A DNA stretch of 64,000 nt from Physella acuta (lineage: Eukaryota > Mollusca > Gastropoda > Physidae). This document shows positions 56,772-64,000 of this stretch, in pieces (position 1 is the first letter of the stretch; every line of letters begins with the position of its first letter). The notes beneath the pieces are model-generated. The model had not been told where the DNA came from. It searched no databases and worked only from the letters and a program-made list of their open reading frames with translations. The DNA lies in contig NW_026732980.1 in the NCBI RefSeq assembly GCF_028476545.1, forward strand, positions 106,001-170,000. The letters run 5' to 3'. The translations under genes and the position numbers were made by a program.

Positions 56772-57224
56772 CACATTCTAAAATATCAGTAGGGTGGCGG
56801 GCACCACCAATTTTAAATCGACAAACTCCTTCCATAACTTGTCATTTAACATTTTCCCATAATTTATTTTCTTATTATATTATAGTCATAATGCATTAAT
56901 AAATAATAAACAAATCTGTTTCAAAATAATAAAATTATTTGGCATTTTTTTCAAAATGCATACACACAGCGAAATGTATTTACAAAATGTAATTAGTGCA
57001 GTCTGGCTCGCCGCTAGACAAGTTGGGACAAGTATCGAACATATTTAATAAACCTAGGCAGTCAAAAAAAAAATTAAAACTGTAACAAATGAATAAAAAT
57101 AAATCATATCTTAAAAAAATGTTTTTGAAAAAAATTCTGTCTCTGTCGAATAGTGAGAGGCGGGCACATACACATCATTTAGCGGGCGCCATGGCGCCCG
57201 CGGGCACAGGGTTGAGAACCCCTG
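56772..57224. mobile_element. hAT-type MITE, Charlie-like right end
   Basis: The right end reads GGGTTGAGAACCCCTG. GCGGGCACC near the left and GGGCGCC..GCGCCCGCGGGC near the right are inverted. The flanks GTCTAGAG (56764-56771) and GTCTAGAC (57225-57232) match at 7 of 8 positions. The left terminus is poorly preserved. Confidence 0.6.
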
Positions 57225-57632
57225 GTCTAGACAGTTTGGTATGTCACCTTTAGATTTTGTTGTTTATACTCACACAGTGTTGGAAGTGCTTTTTACCGTT
57301 GCTTATCAATTTTAGCTATTTAAAAAAAAAAACCAGTGTTGAATAGATTGATTTTAGTTGCATGTTAAATACTTACTAATTACGCCTATAATTTTTCATT
57401 GTTAATGATTATAAGTGTTTTAGCTCTTCAGTAGGAGAAGAACATTTGGACGACAAAGAAAAACCAAGTCATTGTAGCATTTTGCTCATCTTTTTCCTGC
57501 TAGAATCGTCTGTAGGTTAATAGATCTAATTTATACTTAGGTGTATATTACATTGGCTAGGCCCTAAACTCAACAATTACAATAAAATAATAAAATAAAA
57601 TGCAAAACTCAAGCTTTTCCAGATGGCCAAGG

Positions 57633-57709
57633 CTATTCCCAGCCAGTTGGGAATAGCTGTATTGGGGCTATTCCTATCTAAGGTGAATAGCCCCAATACG
57701 GCTATTCCC
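57633..57709. repeat. compound hairpin of CTATTCCCAG repeats
   Basis: GGGAATAGCTGTATTGGGGC (57649 onward) pairs over 25 bases with 57685-57709 (24 of 25). A second inner stem CTATTCCCA/TTGGGAATAG overlaps its left arm, so two alternative folds compete. Confidence 0.8.
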
Positions 57710-58217
57710 AGTCAGCTGTCATTTCTTGCTAAATACGACGGAATAATATCTTACACTAATAAAAGCATTTATAGTGACTAGGGTGTGAGGTATAGATTAA
57801 GAGAGCAGTGCTATTTTTATTGTGTTATATTTTTATCTGCTACAGGCTATGTAGGTCATAGAGGATTAATTATGCACTCTAATTAAAAGTATACTAGACT
57901 AATAGATATAAGCCTAGTAAAGATTAAATAAATAATATTAATTATGCATCAGTTTAGTTGGTTGTTCATATTGCTATTCAGTTATCAATTACCATTTAAA
58001 TTTCGCATATAATAGGCCTAAATATCAGGTGAAATAGCAGGTACTTTTTAATCAGCTATCATTCACAGTTTCCATCACACTTTTCCAAAGTTGTTTTTTC
58101 TCTTAACAAAAATCTCTAAGGGACAGTTTCTTTTTGTGTGTATATATGCAAGCAATTATGTCTGAAAAAAAATTATCAAAAGTAACCCTTCCATGAATAA
58201 CTGGGATAAGATATTTT

Positions 58218-59073
58218 GGTAATCTATCGTTTTAGGTACGTAAAATCGCCCGCGACTAGTAATGTGAAAAACAGATGACTCCTTAAATTTTAATAATTAT
58301 TTCACATTTTGAGGAGGATTTATGTATTGAAAAATACAAAAATATTTCCTTGTTTCATTTATGTATATGTTTTTAAACAACTGAGTTAAAACTTTTCAGT
58401 AATAAATGAAGACTAGCGATGTTTCAAACAGATGCAACCATTTACTATAGCAGCCATCTTGTTTATTTTTTTTATATTGTTAACTTATAGCGCAAGATTC
58501 AGGGGAAGCTACTCTAACTTATAGATGGCCGCTTTTTATATAGCAAATCCTGCTCGCAAACACTGCTGTTTAAAGTTAATTTCTTGCCTATATTGATATA
58601 CTTAGCCATTGATTTAGGTTTATTATTCATTTATCTATAATATTTGACACAAATATATCATAATATACTTCTATTAACCCCTTTACTGTGTGTCACGAGT
58701 TAACTCGTCATATAAAATCTTGGGCTTAACCGTACATCACGAGTTAACTCGTCTGCAGATAAAAAAGACATCTGTGTGCCGTGCGTCCCGAGTTAACTCG
58801 TCTTGATACGAAAATAGCATTGGAAATCAACAACAATGTAGAGGGAGGCTAATCTAACAGCCAATTCAACAGCAGATGATAAAAATAGGTCAAAATGTTT
58901 TATTTTGTCAGGACAACATAACAAATCAAATAATGAAAAAAAAAAACAATTACACGGTTTCCAAAAATTTTTTTTTTTTCACGGTAAAGGGGTTAAAGCC
59001 TTGACAATGAGGTAACTTTTTCGTACATTACTAGTCGCGGGCGATTTTTACGTACCTAAAATGATAGATTACC
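58218..59073 (+). mobile_element. MITE with about 46-bp TIRs (copy C), carrying a nested TTAA element
   Basis: GGTAATCTATCGTTTTAGGT to ACCTAAAATGATAGATTACC; the flanks GATATTTT and AATATTTT match at 7 of 8. Without the 315-bp insertion and its extra TTAA it would be about 537 bp, like copies A and B. Confidence 0.9.
58678..58992. mobile_element. piggyBac-like MITE with TTAA duplication and palindrome array
   Basis: TTAA lies on both sides (58674-58677, 58993-58996). The inverted ends CCCCTTTACTGTG and CACGGTAAAGGGG match at 12 of 13. Copies A and B show the empty site (CTATTAAAGCC and CTATTACAGCC), with a single TTAA in A. Near the left end are three copies of the 14-bp palindrome ACGAGTTAACTCGT (58695, 58739, 58788). 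TTAA targets and CCC-starting ends are piggyBac traits. Confidence 0.88.
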
Positions 59074-59239
59074 AATATTTTGATAGTAAGGAGCATACAT
59101 TAATTGTCAAAGCGATATGTCACATGATGAATGATGGGTTTGAACCTGCACCTTCAGGCACGATTGCCACCCACATGTCCACTATCTTCATGCTAATACA
59201 GGAATTTTTTTTTTACATTAAATCTATCAAAAACAGTTA

Positions 59240-59322
59240 CGACTGTGAATAGCCCTAATTAATTATTTACGCCGTATTAATATAATTATTATTATAAAGC
59301 TATTCACAGTCGACTGGGAATA
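59240..59322. repeat. 14-bp inverted repeat related to the 57.6-kb hairpin
   Basis: CGACTGTGAATAGC (59240-59253) and GCTATTCACAGTCG (59299-59312) are perfect inverted copies. GACTGGGAATAG follows, the same word that builds the hairpin at 57633-57709. Confidence 0.65.
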
Positions 59323-59329
59323 GAACCTG

Positions 59330-60180
59330 ACTCTAAATTAAAATTAAATCCATCATTCTATCACTATCAGTCAGATAAAGTGACATGGGACTACCTTAAA
59401 AACTATTCTCTTGAACTAATTATCTAAATCAAATGTATAGGCCTACACTTAAAAACAAACTGTAAACTGTAAACAAAGCAAGTTATAAGATTTAAGAATG
59501 GTGTTCTGTAAAAAAGTGTGCTTCAGTTTCCGTCAACAACTCAGTCAAGTTGTTGCGTCTGGATTGTTTTCATTCATTTTTACAACAATACAAAGTTTTG
59601 TTTACTTTAAGTTTTACAAGAAGAAAAGTTGCTGTTATCTCTTTACAATCTTTAAAAATAATAACAAATTAAGTTTACTCACTGACTCACTGGAAACTCC
59701 AAGTTGGAAGATTGTTGTGGAAATGATGATCTAATGTATTAAATTGAGGCGGAAGTGATTATTTATAGTTCTGAAATCAAATAAGGTAGGAACAGTGGCT
59801 AACATTTTATATTGTTTCGGTAATTAAAAAAACGTACATTTAAAAAAATATGTAATAACAAAACATTTAATAAAAAAAAAAAAAAAAAAAAACAACAACC
59901 AGCTTAAGTGACAGACATCTCTGACTCAATTCATAACAAGAAGTCCACAATAATTAAATTTTTTTTTTATATATGATGTGGGGTGTGAAGTGTAACTGTG
60001 TAAGGGGAGTATCTCAGTATGTATACTAGTATAAAACGGCCAATGTGAAAAAAGGCCTTCGTGCCTACAATTGTTACCGTTTTAAGGGCGTTTTTTGAAT
60101 AAATTGAATAAGTATTGGGGGGGGGGGGGGTAAGGGGGAGTTGCATGGCGCAATGTTCACGGTACAACAACTTGTAAATC
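59330..60180. other. AT-rich intergenic stretch, nothing recognised
   Basis: It includes a 78-codon ORF (59498-59734) without recognisable motifs and a poly(A) run near 59873-59892. Confidence 0.4.
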
Positions 60181-60189
60181 GAACCAACC

Positions 60190-60335
60190 AAACGTTTCGG
60201 GGCGGACAATGTTAAAAGTATATATTCTCTGTATAAATTCCATTTCATTGGGGGGGGGGGGGGGGGGGGGGTTGGGGGTAGACTTTCTTCGGGGGGGGGG
60301 GGGGGAGGGGGAAGAGATGTCTAGAAGAAACTCTG
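60190..60335 (-). mobile_element. C-tract hAT-type MITE, left-truncated reverse copy
   Basis: GGGGCGGACAATGTTAAAAG, then CATTTCATT with a long G tract, ending GAAGAGATGTCTAGAAGAAACTCTG (last part at 60335). The left end is missing. Confidence 0.7.
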
Positions 60336-60526
60336 GTCCTCGTCAGAACGTAGCTTGAGTTAGGCAGGTCTATACCATAGTGTGAATTGAGTAATATCAC
60401 GATTTTCATATAATGTGTTTATCATAAATTGGGCAGCTACATCATGAATTAGGAGGGCATCCCTGATTTCCACTGATGAGTATGTGACTCAATTTAGTAA
60501 GTTAAGGAAAGTAATAGCTGGGTAAT

Positions 60527-60890
60527 CAGTGTCTATTTTCTTGCACTTTTTTCTTGGGGGGGGGGGGGGAAGCACTTGAAATTTTTAGGGGTGGGGGGGG
60601 TGGCAGAAAGTCTACTGACCCCCACCCCCGAATGAAATGAAAATTATATAGAACATATATACTTTTAACAGTGTCACCCCCCCCCTACCGAAGGAAGTCT
60701 ACCGCCCCACCCGAAAATTTCAAGTGCCCCCCCTCCCCCGGAGAAAAAACTCTGGAAGAAACACTGGGGGGTGTGGGATATTGGTAAAAACATATGTTTT
60801 CTATATAAATTCCATTTTGTTTGGCAGGCAGTAGACTTTCTTCGCCCCCCCCCCCCCCCCACTATTAAGAAATGCCTTGAAGAAACTCTG
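60527..60890 (+). mobile_element. composite of two or more C-tract hAT-type MITE copies
   Basis: One copy runs CAGTGTCTATTTTC to TCTGGAAGAAACACTG (60527-60766). Its left part is G-rich and its right part C-rich, as in 37444. A second, reversed partial copy ends TTGAAGAAACTCTG at 60890. The words GGGTGTGG (60768-60775) and TGGTGTGG (60891 onward) may be remnants of the second copy's duplication. Confidence 0.7.
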
Positions 60891-60894
60891 TGGT

Positions 60895-60965
60895 GTGGCA
60901 ATAAAGTGCTGACCACACTATCCCTTCACGTGTAGCACAGAGGTTAAAGAAACATGTAAAATCTA
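60895..60965 (+). mobile_element. SINE family 1, 3' end fragment
   Basis: AAGTGCTGACCACACTATCC and CTTCACGTG match the 3' part of the SINE at 7.6 and 28.2 kb. Confidence 0.6.
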
Positions 60966-61144
60966 CTTCTACTGTCATTGAACCACATTGGCACATCAAC
61001 CTACCTTTTTCGTTTATCAAGGTTGTCTTGACTATTCTTAACTATTGTGTATGTAAATCACATTTTAACAGCTTTAGAAAAAAGTCCAAATAAGAACATT
61101 TAAAACAACTTTTATTATAGAAGAAAAGGCATCTTGCATTGACT

Positions 61145-61246
61145 TGCAATAGGGCTGGTAAGTAGGTCACCAACCTGTTCTACGGCTCAATAAAACCTGC
61201 ATGAGCCATAGAACTGGTTGGTGACCTACTTACCAGCCCTATTGCA
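61145..61246. repeat. long hairpin: 45-bp arms, 12-bp loop
   Basis: TGCAATAGGGCTGGTAAGTA...GGCTCA (61145-61189) pairs with 61202-61246 with only a few mismatches. If transcribed it would form a stable stem-loop. Confidence 0.88.
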
Positions 61247-62082
61247 TGTTGTTTTTAATAAAATACACTGTGGTCTAGCCCTTATGTGGTTTACAAAATT
61301 CTACTTCATTTTCATAATACTTTCATCTTAATAAAATTTGAATTTCATATATGGATTATTCATAAATAATGTCACAATTCAGCCTTCCCACCCTCTTAAT
61401 ACAATTTTTATTTGTTTCAAAAGTAATTGCTTTTTTACAATATTAGCCATTAGTGGGCTGGGAACCCCCTAAATATATATTTCAAACAATTAAAAACGTT
61501 ACAACAACAGTATTATGATCATCCTAAAGCATTAGATTAAAACAAATTAACAAGGATCAGTTTTATAACATATAATTTAATTTCATAAACCCATAAAATT
61601 TATTTGACAAACACATCTAACCAGTAGTCAGACAACCAACATTAACCAATAATAAAAATTATTGATGATTTTACAATTTATTTATATTAAAAGATGTTTA
61701 GATAAATTAGCAGTAAGTTTAAAAATGTATAAATACAACAACACAACTTTTTAAACAGATGCATAGTATGCTTGTTACAACATTATCAGTATAAAACAAT
61801 ATACTTTAGTTATGAGTTAATATTGTCAAGCTGTGTGAGTATATTAAAAAAAAGGCTCTTTATTCCCTTTTGAAACTAAAGCAAAGATACATTTTATAAA
61901 ATGAAAAACCTTTTTTTTTAGACAAGATACTTGTAATTGTAGTTTAAACAGAAGTTTGTTTTAATTTTAAAACTTGCATTATGGCACATAAAAATCACAC
62001 AAAGTAAAATCTTAGCGCAGTAGGCCTACATAGTCTAAGTACTATGCAATGTCTCTTATTATATAATCCCCTAAAGAATGTT

Positions 62083-63981
62083 CTAGGACTCTGCCTCATT
62101 TTCCAGCTGCTGCATGCTCATCACAGAGTCAACGCCAACACGCCTGAACTTCTTGAAGAGGAAGATACCCAGAAAACCTAACACAACTCCCAGCACAAGC
62201 ATGCCGATGCCAATACCTGCCATAGACCCTGGAGAGAAAAACAAGAAATATGAAAATACTGGAAAAGTCAGGGCTATAATCTTTATAGAGAGATTACATA
62301 GGCTACTTATTACATTTTAAGAATACTTTACTCAAATAAACAAATAGCTTTATAAAATTGTCAAACTTTGTTTATTTGAATCTTGTTTGATTTGATCGAA
62401 CATTTTATATGATGACTATATTTGTAGTCTTTAAAGATCTACATGAACATAAATCTCAGTCTAAATAGTCAAATACCCTTTTCACACATTCATACATCAC
62501 TGTGTAAACAGACACACTCCGATGAGCTTGTCAATATTAAAATGAAAAGTAGGTAAGTCGCTTGTAAAATTTCAACAAGCTTCCCAAAATACTTTTGTCA
62601 CTTTAATTAACCCACATGTTGGGTTTCAGTACTTTTAGCACACAGGCAATATGGTTTAAGTATCAATGTCTTAATACACATCCATGCCCAAAATAATAAA
62701 TACAAATGTGTACTTCTTGTTGAGCTAAAATAAATACATAATACTTATTGGTAAGCATGTTGCTTACCAATCTTCTTCTTCTTCTTTGTTCTTAATTTTA
62801 GTGTTGGAAGGGATCCCATCCAACACAATTAAGTATACGTGTCAACTGGTTATGCGCCATTGAGGCCATTGTCTCCGATTTCAGCCTGCTTTTCTTTTTG
62901 GATTTGCCTCCAACCAAGAACAAACTACAAGGTAGCAGTTGTTTGATTTTGGAGTTGTCTCTCCTAGAAGAGTGTCTGTCCCCAGCTAACGAGCCTCATC
63001 TGCCTGAGGGTTCTATAACTCGAGACTTTTCTGTTTAGCAACCATGAGCTTTATCGACTCTTCCTCGCAGACCCTTGCTTACCAATAAATATTATGTATT
63101 TGTCTAAAAGATTTACCAGACGAATAGCCAGAAGAGCCTTTGTTTTGTGTGTTCAAGGCTATGTGTATAGCACTTGTGTCAGAACGGGACAATGCCCTCG
63201 ATGACCCCGAGTTGGTTTGTGGGACAGTGATGATGACCACTGAGTTTTGTTTGACCGTGACAGTCACCTTCCCCGGTTGTCCAAGCTGAAAAGGATGAAT
63301 TTTTACAAGCAACACTTTTTAAACAATTTTTTTCTCTAAAGCTTTAAAAAGAAATAATGTAAAGCTCTTAGATGAATAAAACTAAAACACTAATAGGAAT
63401 ACTCTAAAAGGTAAATTTTTCACAGCAATTTCCTTTCTTTAATAATGTTGTAATATATATTCCAAAATAATATATTTATTATTTTATGTGGATAATATAA
63501 GAGCATTACTTTTTACTACTTACAAAGGAACTTCACACAGTGTAAAATAAATTAATTTCTTCAAAACAAATTAAATATGAGTATGATTTTTAAAATGGAA
63601 TGTAAAAAACTTTGTGCTGACTATAAAAAAATATTTTATTATTGTAAAAAGGGTTACAAAATTATCACTTATTTTTCTGATTGAGTCTTCTGGAGAAAAC
63701 TACAGATGTTGTGCCAATTTGTCTACACAGGTATATGTTTTAATCACTTTTCTGATCAGATTTTAAAACTTAAATACTAGATAACACCAGAAAAAACATG
63801 TCAGGCTTACAGCATTGGGAACATCAAAGTAGAAGGCGCCAGTGTTTGCCTTGTTTGTCAGCTCTGCAAAGATTTGTGAGTTGGGTGACTGAGGCAATGG
63901 GTTCTGTACGTCCCCAGATATAGCTGGTTTGTCTAAAAGTTTGAACTGTACCAAGATTTCATTGTTGTCAGCTGGCAAAAA
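62083..63981 (-). CDS. C-terminal exons of a single-pass membrane protein (partial)
   Basis: Three exons join in phase: 63981-63811 (57 codons, FLPADNNEILVQFKLLDKPA...), 63285-63117 (LGQPGKVTVTVKQNSVVIIT...) and 62228-62083 (ends in a stop). The extracellular part is beta-rich and Ser/Thr-rich near the membrane (TNSGSSRALSRSDTSA). One hydrophobic helix follows (AGIGIGMLVLGVVLGFLG), with small residues spaced as in Gly-zipper helices. After it comes a basic stop-transfer KKFRR and a 20-residue cytoplasmic tail ending NEAES. This is type I topology by the positive-inside rule. I do not recognise the family; the N-terminal part lies beyond the right edge. A SINE is inserted between the last two exons. 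Confidence 0.75.
62772..63074 (-). mobile_element. tRNA-derived SINE, family 2, with 12-bp target duplication
   Basis: It has the same body as at 54.3-54.7 kb, a tail of AAG repeats (minus strand) at 62772-62785, and exact flanks TTGCTTACCAAT (62760-62771, 63075-63086). A long direct repeat plus a simple-sequence tail is the signature of LINE-driven retroposition. Confidence 0.88.
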
Positions 63982-64000
63982 CTACATAGAAAAAATAGGC

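Noticed and set aside
59498-59734. 78-codon plus-strand ORF
   Set aside because: Possible by chance at this AT content; no motif, no downstream exon identified.

Overview
The window reads as AT-rich nuclear DNA from an animal with ordinary GT-AG introns. The gene families (POGZ, DNAJA1, Rab11), the tRNA-derived SINEs and the dense small DNA transposons suggest a protostome, most likely a gastropod mollusc. The species is an inference; no marker in the window fixes it. No rRNA, true tRNA gene or CRISPR was seen.

Layout: (1) 1-18.05 kb, minus strand: the 5' part of an unidentified gene with two alternative first coding exons 16 kb apart. Its introns hold minisatellites, MITEs, a SINE and an almost whole Ty3/gypsy-type LTR retrotransposon with identical-looking LTRs, in which integrase lies before reverse transcriptase (Gmr1-like order). 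(2) About 18.5-32.4 kb, minus strand: a 20-exon gene whose exons join in phase into a 1672-residue zinc-finger protein related to POGZ. It has AT-hooks, a zinc-finger core, a long acidic tail and a C-terminal Arg-Asp/Arg-Ser tail, with no CENP-B/DDE transposase region. (3) 32.4-43.6 kb: a gene-poor belt of nested DNA transposons, most with exact or near-exact 8-bp target duplications, plus a LINE tail, SINE pieces and microsatellites. (4) 43.6-47.8 kb, plus strand: a complete 7-exon DNAJA1-type Hsp40 co-chaperone. (5) 52.2-55.3 kb, minus strand: a complete 6-exon Rab11-like GTPase, convergent with DNAJA1, with a 46-bp minisatellite abutting one splice donor. (6) 55.3-62 kb: more MITEs, including a TTAA-flanked element nested in another MITE. 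(7) 62.1-64 kb, minus strand: the last three coding exons of a single-pass membrane protein.

The host genes are housekeeping types (chromatin factor, chaperone, recycling-endosome GTPase) and show no functional linkage. The notable content is the modified POGZ-like gene, the IN-first retroelement, and a datable nest of non-autonomous transposons, including a hAT-type MITE family built around long C/G homopolymer tracts. Exon joins were worked out by hand from splice signals and reading phase; no database search was run.
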